From the NCBI RefSeq assembly GCF_003001935.1, contig NZ_PVNG01000025.1, positions 62,001 through 126,000 of the forward strand: a stretch of 64,000 nt of DNA. The letters run 5' to 3'. The position numbers were made by a program, and so were the translations under genes. The notes beneath the pieces were generated by a model that did no database searches, was not told the DNA's origin, and worked only from the letters and a program-made list of their open reading frames with translations. The DNA is from Nonomuraea fuscirosea. GTDB lineage: Bacteria; Actinomycetota; Actinomycetes; Streptosporangiales; Streptosporangiaceae. Below, in pieces: positions 41,309-50,916 of the stretch (within the stretch, counting starts at the first letter, position 1; every line of letters starts with the position of its first letter).

Positions 41309-42990
41309 GGAGATCGGCGGCGCTGGCGAGCGTCACCATGACCGGCGTGCTGGCACTCACCGCGTGCGGCGGCGGCGCCGCGCCCGCGGGCGGTGGCCCG
41401 GGCGGGTCGTCGTCGGCCCCCGCGACGGGCGGCACCGTGCACGTCCTGGCCAACGCGGACTTCTCGCACCTGGACCCGGCGCGTGGCTGGGACGGCGGGG
41501 TGAACAACTTCTACCGGCTCATCTACCGGGGGCTGACCACGTTCGGCGCCGGGCCCGGCGAGGAGAGCACGAAGGTGGTCCCCGACCTGGCCACCGACAC
41601 GGGCACGCCGTCCGACGACGCCAAGACGTGGACGTTCACGCTGAAGGACGACCTGTTCTTCGAGGACGGCACGCCGATCACGAGCGAGGCGGTCAAGTTC
41701 GGGGCCTCGCGGGCGTTCGACCCCGAGGCGGGGATCGGCTCGCCGTACGGGAAGCTGCTGCTGGACGCGCCCAAGGGCTACAAGGGCCCGTACGAGGACG
41801 GCGACCTCGACACTATCGAGACCCCCGACGCCAAGACGGTCGTCTTCCACCTGAAGAAGTCCTTCCCCGACTTCCCGAGCGCGCTGACGCAGCCGAACTT
41901 CGTCCCCTTCCCCAAGGGCACGGGGGCGGCGGCCGCGTTCGACACCAAGCCGATCGCGAGCGGGCCGTACAAGCTGGAGAGCTACCAGCGCAACGCCTCG
42001 CTCAAGCTGGTGCGCAACCCGTACTGGAAGGCCGAGACCGACACCGTGCGCAAGGCCAGGCCGGACGCCTTCGAGTGGACGTTCGGGCTGGACGCGGCCA
42101 CCATCGACGAGCGCATGCTGGCCGGTCAGGGCGCCGACGCCGACGCCATCATGGGCACGCCCGCCATCCAGGCCGCGACGGTGGCCAGGGCGCAGGCGCC
42201 GCAGATCAAGTCGCGCACGCTGAGCGGGCTCGGCGGCTGCACCACGTACATGTCGCTGAACATGACGAAGAAGAACCTGGACGACGTCAAGGTGCGCCAG
42301 GCGATCAACCACGCGGTCGACAAGGACACCGTGGTGGCCGCCCTGGGCGGCTCGCAGCTGGCGCTCAAGGGCACCTCGATCCAGCCGCCCACGATCGTCG
42401 GCCGGGTCGACTACGACCTCTATCCGCACGACGTGGAGACCGCCAAGAAGCTGCTGGCCGAGGCGGGCCTCGCCGGGGGCTTCGAGCTGACGCTGGACAC
42501 CCGGCCGGTGCCGAAAATGCAGGCGGCCGCGGTGGCGATCCAGGAGGCGCTGAAGCAGGTGAACATCACCGTCAAGATCAACAACATCGACACCTCCACC
42601 TTCTACGAGGTGATCGGCACGCCCGCGCAGCAGCACGACGCGGCCATCACCGGCTGGTGTCCCGACTGGGCCTCCGGCGCCACGTTCCTGCCGCCGCTGT
42701 TCGACGGCCGCAACATCACCGCCAAGGGCAACGCGAACCTCGCGCAGATCGACGACAAGAAGATCAACGACCGGATCGACGAGATCGCGGTCATGCCCGA
42801 CGTGCAGGCGGCCAACGCGGCCTACGGCGAGCTGGACAAGCAGATCATGGAGCAGGCGCCGATGGTGCCGCTGGCCTACGAGAAGGTGGTCACGGTCACG
42901 GGCTCGAACATCGCCGGCGCGTACCTGTCGAACGCCTTCTCCGGCGGCATCGACTTCGTCTCCGTCGGACTGGCGAAGCCGACGAAGTAG
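41305..42990 (+). CDS. Peptide ABC transporter substrate-binding lipoprotein (family 5)
   Basis: 561 residues. Lipoprotein signal peptide (MRRSAALASVTMTGVLALTAC, lipobox LTAC at Cys21), then a Ser/Gly-rich spacer and a DppA/OppA-type binding domain: HLDPARGWDGGVNNFYRLIYRGL, KTWTFTLKDDLFFEDGTPITS, SGPYKLESYQRN and VRQAINHAVDKDTVV. Such proteins capture oligopeptides, though some relatives bind oligosaccharides. Within this operon the ligand is probably a glycosylated proline-rich peptide. Starts in ATGA overlap with the arabinofuranosidase gene. Confidence 0.92.
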   Translation: MRRSAALASVTMTGVLALTACGGGAAPAGGGPGGSSSAPATGGTVHVLANADFSHLDPARGWDGGVNNFYRLIYRGLTTFGAGPGEESTKVVPDLATDTGTPSDDAKTWTFTLKDDLFFEDGTPITSEAVKFGASRAFDPEAGIGSPYGKLLLDAPKGYKGPYEDGDLDTIETPDAKTVVFHLKKSFPDFPSALTQPNFVPFPKGTGAAAAFDTKPIASGPYKLESYQRNASLKLVRNPYWKAETDTVRKARPDAFEWTFGLDAATIDERMLAGQGADADAIMGTPAIQAATVARAQAPQIKSRTLSGLGGCTTYMSLNMTKKNLDDVKVRQAINHAVDKDTVVAALGGSQLALKGTSIQPPTIVGRVDYDLYPHDVETAKKLLAEAGLAGGFELTLDTRPVPKMQAAAVAIQEALKQVNITVKINNIDTSTFYEVIGTPAQQHDAAITGWCPDWASGATFLPPLFDGRNITAKGNANLAQIDDKKINDRIDEIAVMPDVQAANAAYGELDKQIMEQAPMVPLAYEKVVTVTGSNIAGAYLSNAFSGGIDFVSVGLAKPTK

Positions 42991-43926
42991 ATGACCGTCG
43001 CAGCTCATCCGCAGCAGCAGGTGGCGGGCGCGCCCGCCACCTCGGGCCGGCGCGTCGCCGGCGCGCTGCTCCGCGACCGCGCCGCCGTCCTCAGCACCGC
43101 GTACCTCACGCTGATCGTGCTGATGGCGCTCGGCGCGCCGCTGATCAGCGCGATCATCGGCCACGGCCCCAACGACTTCGACACCGCCGCCGTCAACACC
43201 GACCTGGGCGGGATCCCGCACGGGTCGCTGGGCGGGATCAGCGCCGGTCATCCGCTCGGCGTCGAACCGCAGAACGGCCGCGACATCCTGGCCCGCATCG
43301 CCTACGGGGCCCGCGTCTCGCTGCTCATCGCGGCCGCGGCCACCGCGCTGACCACGCTGCTCGGCGTGGTGCTGGGCATGCTGGCCGGGTTCTACCAGGG
43401 CTGGGTGGATCAGGTGATCTGCCGGGTCATGGACTTCCTGATGGCCTTCCCCGCGCTCATCTTCATGATCGCGATCCTGTCGTCGCTGCCGCAGGGCAAC
43501 CGGTCGGTGCTGCTGGTCGTGGTGATCAGCGTGTTCGGCTGGCCGTACCTGGCGCGGGTCGTGCGCGGGCAGACGATGACGCTGGTCAACCGGGAGTTCG
43601 TGGAGGCCGCGCGGGCCTCGGGCGCCTCCACGGGGGCGCTGGTGTTCAAGGAGATCCTGCCGAACCTGCGCAGCTCCCTGATCGTGATGACCACGCTCGC
43701 CGTGCCCGGCTACGTGGGCACCGAGGCGGGCCTGTCGTTCCTCGGCGTCGGCGTGGCGCCGCCCACGCCGTCGTGGGGGCAGATGATCGCGAGCTCGGTC
43801 GGCTGGTACGCCGTCGATCCGATGTACTTCGCGGTCCCCGGCCTGTTCCTGTTCCTGACGGTGCTGTCGCTGACGGTGCTCGGGGACCGGCTGCGGGCCG
43901 CCTTCGACGCTGGGGAGGCCTCCTGA
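42991..43926 (+). CDS. Peptide ABC transporter permease (DppC type)
   Basis: 311 residues, starting immediately after the lipoprotein stop codon. The N-terminal anchor is followed by a periplasmic loop and five helices, with the signature HPLGVEPQNGRDILARIAYGARVSLLIA and the EAA loop FVEAARASGASTGALVFKEILPN, typical of DppC/OppC. It forms the importer channel with the next gene product. Gene order places DppC before DppB, the reverse of the usual arrangement. The two genes overlap by one base (TGATG). Confidence 0.92.
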   Translation: MTVAAHPQQQVAGAPATSGRRVAGALLRDRAAVLSTAYLTLIVLMALGAPLISAIIGHGPNDFDTAAVNTDLGGIPHGSLGGISAGHPLGVEPQNGRDILARIAYGARVSLLIAAAATALTTLLGVVLGMLAGFYQGWVDQVICRVMDFLMAFPALIFMIAILSSLPQGNRSVLLVVVISVFGWPYLARVVRGQTMTLVNREFVEAARASGASTGALVFKEILPNLRSSLIVMTTLAVPGYVGTEAGLSFLGVGVAPPTPSWGQMIASSVGWYAVDPMYFAVPGLFLFLTVLSLTVLGDRLRAAFDAGEAS

Positions 43927-44921
43927 TGGCGCGTTACCTGGCCGGACGGCTCGCCGGAGTGGTGCTCATCCTCTTCCTGGTGTGCCTGTTCACGTTCGTC
44001 ATCTTCTTCACGCTCTCGCCCGACCCGGCGGTGATGATCTGCGGCAAGACGTGCACGCCCGACCGGATCGACCAGATCCGGGACGTGCTCGGCCTGAACC
44101 AGCCGTTCCTGACGCAGTTCACCGGCTTCCTCGGCGGCATCTTCGCCGGGCGCGACTACGGCCACGGCGCGAACCTGGTGCACTGCGCCGCGCCGTGCCT
44201 GGGCTACAGCTTCCAGACCAACCAGTCCGTGATGGACATGGTGGTGGAGCGGCTGCCGGTCAGCGCCACGGTCGCGATCGGCGCGGCGGTGCTGTGGCTG
44301 CTGTTCGGGATCCTCGCCGGGCTGCTCAGCGCGGTCAAGGAGGGCACCTGGTGGGACCGCACCGCCATGGGGCTGGCGCTGGGCGGCTCCAGCATCCCCA
44401 ACTACGTGCTGGCGCTGGCGCTGCAGTACGTGCTCGTCGTGCGGCTGCAGGTGCTGCCGTTCCCGCAGGCGGTGGCGTTCGGCGACGATCCGGTGGTGTG
44501 GTTCCAGTCGTACCTGATGCCGTGGATCGTGCTGGCCACCGGCTACGCCTGCCTGTACGCCCGGCTCACCCGCGCCAACGTGATCGACACCCTGGCGGAG
44601 AACTTCATGCGCACGGCCAGGTCCAAGGGCCTGAGCCCGGCGCTGACCATGCGCAGGCACGCGCTGCGGCCGGCGCTGACGCCGATCGCGACGATCTTCG
44701 GCATGGACTTCGCCGCGCTGCTCGGCGGCGCGCTGATCACCGAGACGGTGTTCGGCCTCAACGGGGTCGGCAAGATGGCCGCCGACTCCATCGCCAAGAA
44801 CGACCAGCCGGTCATCATGGCGGTGACGCTGCTGGCGGCGTTCTTCGTGGTGATCGGCAACGTGGTGGTGGACCTCGTCTACACGAGGCTGGACCCGAGA
44901 GTGAGGATCACGGCCCGATGA
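43926..44921 (+). CDS. Peptide ABC transporter permease (DppB type)
   Basis: 331 residues. It has the DppB/OppB hallmarks: first helix YLAGRLAGVVLILFLVCLFTFVIF, the DQIRDVLGLNQPFLTQF periplasmic segment and the EAA loop NFMRTARSKGLSPALTMRRHALRPAL near residue 225. A Cys-containing periplasmic insertion (MICGKTCTPDR, VHCAAPCLGY) suggests disulfide bonds outside the membrane, which is less usual. Overlaps the ATPase gene downstream (ATGA). Confidence 0.9.
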   Translation: MARYLAGRLAGVVLILFLVCLFTFVIFFTLSPDPAVMICGKTCTPDRIDQIRDVLGLNQPFLTQFTGFLGGIFAGRDYGHGANLVHCAAPCLGYSFQTNQSVMDMVVERLPVSATVAIGAAVLWLLFGILAGLLSAVKEGTWWDRTAMGLALGGSSIPNYVLALALQYVLVVRLQVLPFPQAVAFGDDPVVWFQSYLMPWIVLATGYACLYARLTRANVIDTLAENFMRTARSKGLSPALTMRRHALRPALTPIATIFGMDFAALLGGALITETVFGLNGVGKMAADSIAKNDQPVIMAVTLLAAFFVVIGNVVVDLVYTRLDPRVRITAR

Positions 44922-45718
44922 GCGACCTGCTTGTGGTGGAGGACCTCACCGTCACCTTCCCGACCACGCGCGGCCCGGTGGAGGTGGTCAAGGGCGTGTC
45001 CTTCACGGTCGGCCGGGACGAGACCGTCGGCATCGTCGGCGAGTCCGGGTCCGGCAAGTCCATGACCAGCCTGGCGATCATGGGGCTGCTGCCCAAGGGC
45101 GCCAGGACCCGTGGCAGCGTCCGGCTGGACGGCACGGAACTGCTCGGCCGCCCCGAGCGGGAGCTGCGCCGGCTGCGCGGCGACCAGCTGTCGATGATCT
45201 TCCAGGATCCGCTGTCGTCGCTGAACCCGTACTACACGGTGGGGCTGCAGATCGAGGAGATGTACCGGGCGCACCGCGACAAGTCCCGCAGGAACGCGCG
45301 CCAAGTCGCGGTCGAGGCGCTCGCGCAGGTGGGCCTGCCCGAGCCGGAGCGGCGGGTCGACCACTACCCGCACCAGTTCTCCGGCGGCCAGCGCCAGCGC
45401 GTCATGATCGCCATGGCGCTGGTGTGCGGGCCGAAGCTGCTCATCGCCGACGAGCCGACCACGGCGCTGGACGTGACCGTGCAGGCGCAGATCCTGCGGT
45501 TGCTGGCCGACCTGCGCCGCGAGAGCGGCACCGGCATGGTGTTCATCACCCACGACCTGGCCGTGATCAGCTCGATCGCGACCCGCGTGCTGGTGCTGCG
45601 CCGGGGCGAGCAGGTCGAGTACGGCACCGCCGAGCAGGTCTTCGCCGAACCCCGCCACGACTACACCCGGATGCTGCTGGACAGCATCCCGCGCATCGAC
45701 GACGAGGTGAGCGCATGA
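44918..45718 (+). CDS. Peptide ABC transporter ATP-binding protein (DppD type)
   Basis: 266 residues. Walker A GIVGESGSGKSMTSLAIMG, Q-loop IFQDPLSSLNPYYTV, signature FSGGQRQRVMIAMAL, Walker B KLLIADEPTTALD and switch His in FITHDLAVIS are all present. It stops shortly after YTRMLLDSIPRI, so it lacks the C-terminal oligopeptide-transporter (oligo_HPY) extension of about 60 residues found in most DppD proteins. Pairs with the next gene to power the importer. ATGA overlaps at both ends. Confidence 0.92.
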   Translation: MSDLLVVEDLTVTFPTTRGPVEVVKGVSFTVGRDETVGIVGESGSGKSMTSLAIMGLLPKGARTRGSVRLDGTELLGRPERELRRLRGDQLSMIFQDPLSSLNPYYTVGLQIEEMYRAHRDKSRRNARQVAVEALAQVGLPEPERRVDHYPHQFSGGQRQRVMIAMALVCGPKLLIADEPTTALDVTVQAQILRLLADLRRESGTGMVFITHDLAVISSIATRVLVLRRGEQVEYGTAEQVFAEPRHDYTRMLLDSIPRIDDEVSA

Positions 45719-46530
45719 CCCCGTTGCTGCAGGCCGAGAACCTGACCAAGCGGTTCGTCACGCGCGGGCCTTTGGGCGCCAGGGCCGAGTTCACGGCGGT
45801 GGACCAGGTGAGCTTCGAGGTACGCCTGGGCGAGACGCTGGCCGTGGTCGGCGAGTCAGGCTCCGGCAAGTCGACGACCGCCCGCATGATCGCCAAACTG
45901 ATGGACCCGACGGAGGGCTCCCTGCACTTCGACGGCGAGGACGTCACCCGCGCCAAGGGCGCCGCGCTGGCGCGCTTCCGGGGCGATGTCCAGGTCGTCT
46001 TCCAGGATCCGTTCTCCTCGCTCAACCCCCGCCACACGGTGGAGCGCATCCTCATGGCGCCGCTGGTCTACCAGGGCATCGCACCCGACGGCAGCCGCCG
46101 GGCGCACGCCAAGGAGCTGATGGAGCGGGTCGGGCTCAACCCCGACCACTCGCTGCGTTACCCCGCCCAGTTCTCCGGCGGGCAGGCGCAGCGCATCGGC
46201 ATCGCCCGCGCGCTGGCCGTCAACCCCAGGCTGGTGATCTGCGACGAGGCCGTCTCGGCGCTGGACGTGTCGGTGCAGGCGCAGGTGATCGAGTTGCTGC
46301 GGCGGCTGCAGCGCGAGAGCGGGTTCAGCTACGTGTTCATCGCCCACGACCTGGCCGTGGTCCGGCAGATCGCCCAGCGGGTGGCGGTCATGAGCAAGGG
46401 GCGGATCGTCGAGCTGGGCGAGACCGCCCAGGTGTTCGGCGAGCCGCGCGACGCGTACACGCGCACGCTGCTGGCGGCCATCCCGCGCATCGACCCGGAG
46501 TGGGACCGCCGCAGGAAGGAGAGGTCTTGA
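45715..46530 (+). CDS. Peptide ABC transporter ATP-binding protein (DppF type)
   Basis: 271 residues. Complete ATPase motifs: VVGESGSGKSTTARMIAKL, FQDPFSSLNPRHTV, FSGGQAQRIGIARAL, LVICDEAVSALD and FIAHDLAVVRQIA. As in DppF proteins it acts with the DppD subunit in one heterodimer. It also ends early and lacks the usual C-terminal extension. Its last bases carry the TTG start of the hydrolase gene (TTGA overlap), so translation is coupled. Confidence 0.92.
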   Translation: MTPLLQAENLTKRFVTRGPLGARAEFTAVDQVSFEVRLGETLAVVGESGSGKSTTARMIAKLMDPTEGSLHFDGEDVTRAKGAALARFRGDVQVVFQDPFSSLNPRHTVERILMAPLVYQGIAPDGSRRAHAKELMERVGLNPDHSLRYPAQFSGGQAQRIGIARALAVNPRLVICDEAVSALDVSVQAQVIELLRRLQRESGFSYVFIAHDLAVVRQIAQRVAVMSKGRIVELGETAQVFGEPRDAYTRTLLAAIPRIDPEWDRRRKERS

Positions 46531-47816
46531 TCACCGCTACGTACACGATCCCCGGGATGCGGGTGCGCGACCACGTCGAGCGGGTGCCGCTGGACTGGAC
46601 GGACCCCGGCGCGACGATCACCCTGTTCGCCCGCGAGCTCGTCGATCCCGCCAGGGACGGCGAGGACCTGCCGTGCCTGCTCTATCTGCAGGGCGGGCCC
46701 GGCGGCAAGGGCCCGCGCCCCGTCGGCACGTCGGGCTGGCTGGGGCAGGCATTGGAGCGCTACCGGGTGATCCTGCTCGACCAGCGGGGCACCGGCCGCA
46801 GCTCCCGCCTCGACGGGCGGGTGATGAGCGCGCTCGGCGCCAAGGAGGGCGCGGACCATCTGGCCTTCTTCCGGGCGGACTCGATCGTGGCCGACGCCGA
46901 GCACCTGCGTAAGAAGGTCTTCGGCGGGCGGCGCTGGTCGACGCTCGGGCAGAGCTACGGCGGGTTCCTGACGCTGACGTACCTGTCGTACGCGCCGGAG
47001 GGGCTCAGCGCCTGCTACGTGACCGGCGGCCTGCCGTCGCTCGACCCGGACGCCGAGGAGGTCTACCGGCGCACCTATCCGCGGGTGGCGGCCAAGAACG
47101 CCGCCTTCTACCGCCGTTACCCGCACCACGCGGACACGACGGCGAAGCTGGCCGACCTGCTCGCCGGCGGCGGCGTGATCCTGCCCGACGGCGACCGGCT
47201 CACCGTGCGGCGGCTGCAGTCGCTCGGCATCGACTTCGGCATGAAGCCCGGCTACGAGCGCATGCACTGGCTGCTCGACGAGGCCGCGCCCGACGACGAG
47301 GGACGGCTGCCGGAGACGTTCCTGCACCAGGTGCTGACCCGTTCCTCCTACGCCGACAACCCGCTGTTCGCCGCGCTGCAGGAGAGCATCTACGGCTCGG
47401 GGCCCGGCGCGACCGCGTGGGCGGCGCAGCGCGAGCGCGCCCGCCACCCCGCCTTCGCCGAGGACGCCAGGCCGCTGCTGTTCACCGGGGAGATGATCTA
47501 TCCCTGGATGTTCGCGGAGATCCGCGCGCTGCGCCCGTTCCGTCCCGCCGTGGAGCTGCTCGCCGAGCGGGACGACTGGCCCGCGCTGTACGACCTCGAC
47601 CGGCTGGCCGCCAACGAGGTGCCGCTGGCCGCCGCCGTCTACTACGACGACATGTACGTCGACTCCGGCCTGCAACTGGACACCGCCGCCAGGGTCGGCA
47701 ACGCCCATGCCTGGGTCACCAACGAGTACGAGCACGACGGCATCGGCGAGGAACGGGTCTTCGCCCGGCTGAGCGCGCTCGTCCGCGACATCGGAGGAGG
47801 AATCACCAGTGAGTGA
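46527..47816 (+). CDS. Proline-iminopeptidase-like alpha/beta hydrolase (S33 family)
   Basis: 429 residues. Motifs are the oxyanion GGPGGKGPRPVG, VILLDQRGTGRSS and the nucleophile elbow TLGQSYGGFL, with a catalytic His probably in VTNEYEHDGIGEE near the C-terminus. This is the S33 prolyl aminopeptidase group, which removes N-terminal proline or hydroxyproline from peptides. TTG start is inferred from the GGAGAGG site and the overlap with the ATPase stop. No signal peptide, so it works on imported peptides. It lies directly between the transporter and a Xaa-Pro peptidase. Confidence 0.88.
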   Translation: MITATYTIPGMRVRDHVERVPLDWTDPGATITLFARELVDPARDGEDLPCLLYLQGGPGGKGPRPVGTSGWLGQALERYRVILLDQRGTGRSSRLDGRVMSALGAKEGADHLAFFRADSIVADAEHLRKKVFGGRRWSTLGQSYGGFLTLTYLSYAPEGLSACYVTGGLPSLDPDAEEVYRRTYPRVAAKNAAFYRRYPHHADTTAKLADLLAGGGVILPDGDRLTVRRLQSLGIDFGMKPGYERMHWLLDEAAPDDEGRLPETFLHQVLTRSSYADNPLFAALQESIYGSGPGATAWAAQRERARHPAFAEDARPLLFTGEMIYPWMFAEIRALRPFRPAVELLAERDDWPALYDLDRLAANEVPLAAAVYYDDMYVDSGLQLDTAARVGNAHAWVTNEYEHDGIGEERVFARLSALVRDIGGGITSE

Positions 47817-49158
47817 CGGCAGGCTGCCCAGGCTCGCGGAGATCCCCGCGTTCACCGCCTACATCGCCGAGGGCTGGGACACCCCCGCCCGCACCCCCGG
47901 CCTGGTGCCCGGCGCGGCGCGGGCGGCCGCCGCGCACCGCGCCCGCCTGGCCGAGGCGCTGCCCGGCGCGACCGTGGTCGTCTCCGCCGGCCGGGCCCCG
48001 GTCCGCAGCAACGACACCGCCTACGACTTCCGCGTGGACAGCGACTTCTACTGGCTGACCGGCTGCGTGGCCGAGAACGCGGTCGCCGTGGTCCGCGACG
48101 GCGCCGCCACCGTGTACCTGCCGCCGCCGGCCCGGCCCGGCGACACCGGCTTCTTCGCCGACGCCGCCCACGGCGAGCTGTGGGTGGGCCCGTCGCCGTC
48201 CCCGGCCGAGTGGTCGGCCGCCCTCGGGGCCGAGGTGCTGCCGCTGCCCGACTTCACCGGCCCGCCCGCCGGCGCCCTCGTCACCGGCGGGGCGGAGCCG
48301 TCGCGGGAGGTGCGGCGCGTCCTGGCCGAGCTGCGCATGATCAAGGACGAGTGGGAGGTGGCCCAGCTGCGCGAGGCGGTGGACCGCACGGTCGAGGGCT
48401 TCGCGGCCGTGCTGGCCGAGGTGCCCGCCGCGATCGCGGGCGGCGGCGAGCGCTGGCTGCAGGGCACGTTCGACCGGTACGCCAGGACGTACGGCAACGG
48501 CCCCGGCTACGCCTCCATCGTGGGCAGCGGCCCGCACGCCCCCACCCTGCACTGGGTGCGCTGCGACGGCCCCGTCCTCCCGGACGAGCTGCTGCTGCTC
48601 GACATGGGTGTGGAGACCCGCGCCCACTACACCGCCGACGTCACCCGCACCTTCCCCGTCTCGGGGGCCTTCTCCCCCGCCCAGCGGCAGGTGCACGACC
48701 TGGTGGAGCGGGCGCACAGGGCCGGGCTGGCGCAGGTCGCGCCGGGCCGGCCGTTCACCGCCTTCCACCACGCCGCCATGGAGGTCATCGCGCGCGGCCT
48801 GCACGACTGGGGCCTGCTGCCGGTGTCGGTCGACGAGGCGCTGTCGGAGCACGGCCAGCACCACCGCCGCTACCTGATCTGCGGCATCGGCCACCACCTG
48901 GGCCTGGACGTGCACGACTGCGCATCGTCGCGGTACGAGGCCTACCAGGGCGCGCGGATGGCGCCCGGCATGGTGCTGACCGTGGAGCCCGGCCTGTACT
49001 TCCACGCCCACGACCTGACGGTCCCGCCGGAGCTGCGCGGGATCGGCGTGCGCATCGAGGACGACCTGCTCGTGACGGCGGACGGCGCGGAGAACCTGTC
49101 CGCCGCGCTGCCCATCGACGCGAGCGGGCTGGAGAACTGGAACAAGGAGAACGTATGA
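47809..49158 (+). CDS. Xaa-Pro aminopeptidase (M24B family)
   Basis: 449 residues. N-terminal creatinase-like domain (SNDTAYDFRVDSDFYWLTG), then the pita-bread fold with metal ligands in LLDMGVETRAHYTADVTRTF (two Asp), GIGHHLGLDVHD (His), TVEPGLYF (Glu) and GVRIEDDLLV (Glu). These are the standard M24 metal ligands of aminopeptidase P, which cleaves the bond before proline. GTG start after GGAGGAGG. Overlaps the previous gene by 8 bp. With the iminopeptidase it would degrade proline-rich peptides fully. Confidence 0.92.
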   Translation: MSDGRLPRLAEIPAFTAYIAEGWDTPARTPGLVPGAARAAAAHRARLAEALPGATVVVSAGRAPVRSNDTAYDFRVDSDFYWLTGCVAENAVAVVRDGAATVYLPPPARPGDTGFFADAAHGELWVGPSPSPAEWSAALGAEVLPLPDFTGPPAGALVTGGAEPSREVRRVLAELRMIKDEWEVAQLREAVDRTVEGFAAVLAEVPAAIAGGGERWLQGTFDRYARTYGNGPGYASIVGSGPHAPTLHWVRCDGPVLPDELLLLDMGVETRAHYTADVTRTFPVSGAFSPAQRQVHDLVERAHRAGLAQVAPGRPFTAFHHAAMEVIARGLHDWGLLPVSVDEALSEHGQHHRRYLICGIGHHLGLDVHDCASSRYEAYQGARMAPGMVLTVEPGLYFHAHDLTVPPELRGIGVRIEDDLLVTADGAENLSAALPIDASGLENWNKENV

Positions 49159-50045
49159 CCCGCCCCGTGTGGCACGGCGTGCACGTCGCGACCGCGCTGC
49201 CCTTCCACGACGACCTGTCCGTCGACTACGACGGCTACGCCGAGCACGTCCGGTTCCTGGCCGAGGGCGGCTGCGACGGCGTCTGCCCCAACGGCTCGCT
49301 CGGCGAGTACCAGACGCTGACGGACGAGGAGCGCGCCCGGGTGGTGCGCACCGCGGTCGAGGCCGCCCCCGAGGGCTTCCACGTGATGCCGGGCGTGGCC
49401 GCCTACGGCGCGGCCGAGTCGCGGCGGTGGGCCGAGCAGGCGGCCGAGGCGGGCGCCTCGTCGGTGCTGCTGCTGCCGCCGAACGCCTACCGCGCCGACC
49501 GCCGGGCCGTCGTCGGCCACTACCGGGAGGTGGCCAAGGCCGGGCTGCCGGTCGTCGCCTACAACAACCCGATCGACACGAAGGTGGACCTGACCCCCGA
49601 TCTGCTCGCCGAGCTGCACCAGGAGGGGCTGATCGTCGGGGTCAAGGAGTTCACCGGGGACGTGCGCAGGGCGTACGAGATCGCCGAGCGCGCGCCCGGG
49701 CTCGACCTGCTGATCGGCTCGGACGACGTGCTGCTCGAACTCGGCGTCGCCGGCGCGGTCGGCTGGATCGCCGGGTACCCGAACATGATCCCCCGCGCCA
49801 CCGTCGAGCTCTACCGGCTGGCCGTGGCCGGCGACGTGGCCAAGGCGCTGCCCCTCTACCGGGACCTGCACCCGCTGCTGCGCTGGGACTCCAAGACGGT
49901 GTTCGTGCAGTCCATCAAGCTGTCGATGGACCTGGCCGGGCGCAGGGGCGGCCCCTGCCGCCCCCCGCGCACCGCCCTCGCGCCCGAGCAGGCCGCGCAG
50001 ATCACCCGCGAGACGCGGGAGGTGCTGGCCAAGGGCTACCGGTAG
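49155..50045 (+). CDS. DapA/NAL family lyase (dihydrodipicolinate-synthase-like)
   Basis: 296 residues. A TIM barrel with GVCPNGSLGEYQTLTDEER (normally GTTGE), the catalytic Tyr in VVAYNNP and the Schiff-base Lys in VGVKEFTGD. The family includes dihydrodipicolinate synthase, sialate lyase, KDG aldolase and the pyrroline-4-hydroxy-2-carboxylate deaminase of hydroxyproline breakdown. Since the operon appears to handle proline/hydroxyproline peptides, the last activity is an attractive but unproven assignment. ATGA overlap with the peptidase. A strong hairpin follows. Confidence 0.85.
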   Translation: MTRPVWHGVHVATALPFHDDLSVDYDGYAEHVRFLAEGGCDGVCPNGSLGEYQTLTDEERARVVRTAVEAAPEGFHVMPGVAAYGAAESRRWAEQAAEAGASSVLLLPPNAYRADRRAVVGHYREVAKAGLPVVAYNNPIDTKVDLTPDLLAELHQEGLIVGVKEFTGDVRRAYEIAERAPGLDLLIGSDDVLLELGVAGAVGWIAGYPNMIPRATVELYRLAVAGDVAKALPLYRDLHPLLRWDSKTVFVQSIKLSMDLAGRRGGPCRPPRTALAPEQAAQITRETREVLAKGYR

Positions 50046-50054
50046 GCGGCGGTT

Positions 50055-50081
50055 CCGGGGCGGCGGGCGCCGCCGCCCCGG
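50055..50081 (+). terminator. Intrinsic hairpin ending the GH127-peptide operon
   Basis: A perfect 12-bp stem CCGGGGCGGCGG/CCGCCGCCCCGG with a 3-nt loop lies 10 bp after the DapA-family stop codon. It sits between convergent genes and probably serves both strands. Confidence 0.75.
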
Positions 50082-50090
50082 CATCTCCGG

Positions 50091-50864
50091 CTAGGAGACC
50101 TTCTGGGCGGGCGCCGTCCAGGTGTTGCACGCCGCCGGCGAGGCCGCGCGGAAGCCCTTGTCCAGCCAGGCGGCGATGTTGCGGCCCTTGCCGTGGTCGC
50201 GCACCTTCGCCTGCTCGTCGCCGCTGTGCCGGTTGATGTCGAGCAGCTGGTCCCAGTCGTCGCCGTCACGGTCGAGCGAGCCCCAGACGCTGCCGATGAA
50301 CACGCCGCCCAGGCACTCGGCCTGCAGCTCGTTGCGGCGGAACTGCTCGTTCAGCTCCTTCTTGCCCTTGTACGGGTAGCGTTCGAAGGCCCGGTTGATC
50401 CCGGTGACGTTCTGCAGGTGGTGCGCGAACTCGTGCGCGGCCAGGCTGAACAGGAACAGGTCGGAGGTCACTTCGAGCAGGTCGTCGTCGAGCAGGATGA
50501 GGAAGCGCTTATCGCTCGCGCAGTAGGCCCCCGACGCGTTGCCCCACTTGCTGCCGCAGAAGCGCCGCGGCTTGGTGATGAAGCCCATCCTCGCCTTGGT
50601 GAACGGCAGGCCGGCCCGGGTCAGGTGGGCGCCCCAGGAGGCGTTGAGGCAGGTGAGCACCGCCTGCAGGTAGCGCTTGGCCTGGGCGACGTCGTCGGGT
50701 TCGATCTTCCGCTCCGGGCACTCGCTGGGCTGGAGCCTGCCGCTGTCGTACAGCTTGTTCGCGGTCAGGGCGCGGTCGCGGATCGGGTACGCGGACGCCT
50801 GCGCGGAGTGGGCCGGTAACAGCGCCGCGCAGAGGAGAACGGCGACGAGGGCGGAGAGACGCAT
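50091..50864 (-). CDS. Secreted neutral zinc metallopeptidase
   Basis: 257 residues with a signal peptide (MRLSALVAVLLCAALLPAHS, cleavage near AQA). The catalytic HEFAHHLQ motif and the third zinc ligand in RNELQAECLGGVF place it in the YpfJ-like neutral zinc metallopeptidase family. Six cysteines suggest disulfides. The substrate is unknown. Because it lies between the proline-peptide operon and an alpha-galactosidase gene it might release peptides from cell-wall protein, but it could equally be a housekeeping secreted protease. An alternative ATG lies three codons upstream. Neither has a ribosome site. Confidence 0.85.
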   Translation of the reverse strand: MRLSALVAVLLCAALLPAHSAQASAYPIRDRALTANKLYDSGRLQPSECPERKIEPDDVAQAKRYLQAVLTCLNASWGAHLTRAGLPFTKARMGFITKPRRFCGSKWGNASGAYCASDKRFLILLDDDLLEVTSDLFLFSLAAHEFAHHLQNVTGINRAFERYPYKGKKELNEQFRRNELQAECLGGVFIGSVWGSLDRDGDDWDQLLDINRHSGDEQAKVRDHGKGRNIAAWLDKGFRAASPAACNTWTAPAQKVS

Positions 50865-50916
50865 GACGGGCATTTTACGGGCAGATCATCCGCGCACGCT
50901 GTGCCGTGCACGACAG

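Noticed and set aside
41364..44921. A very long second plus-strand frame overlapping the peptide transporter genes
   Set aside because: Only its last part coincides with the real DppB frame. The rest is Arg/Gly-rich shadow of the lipoprotein and DppC genes.
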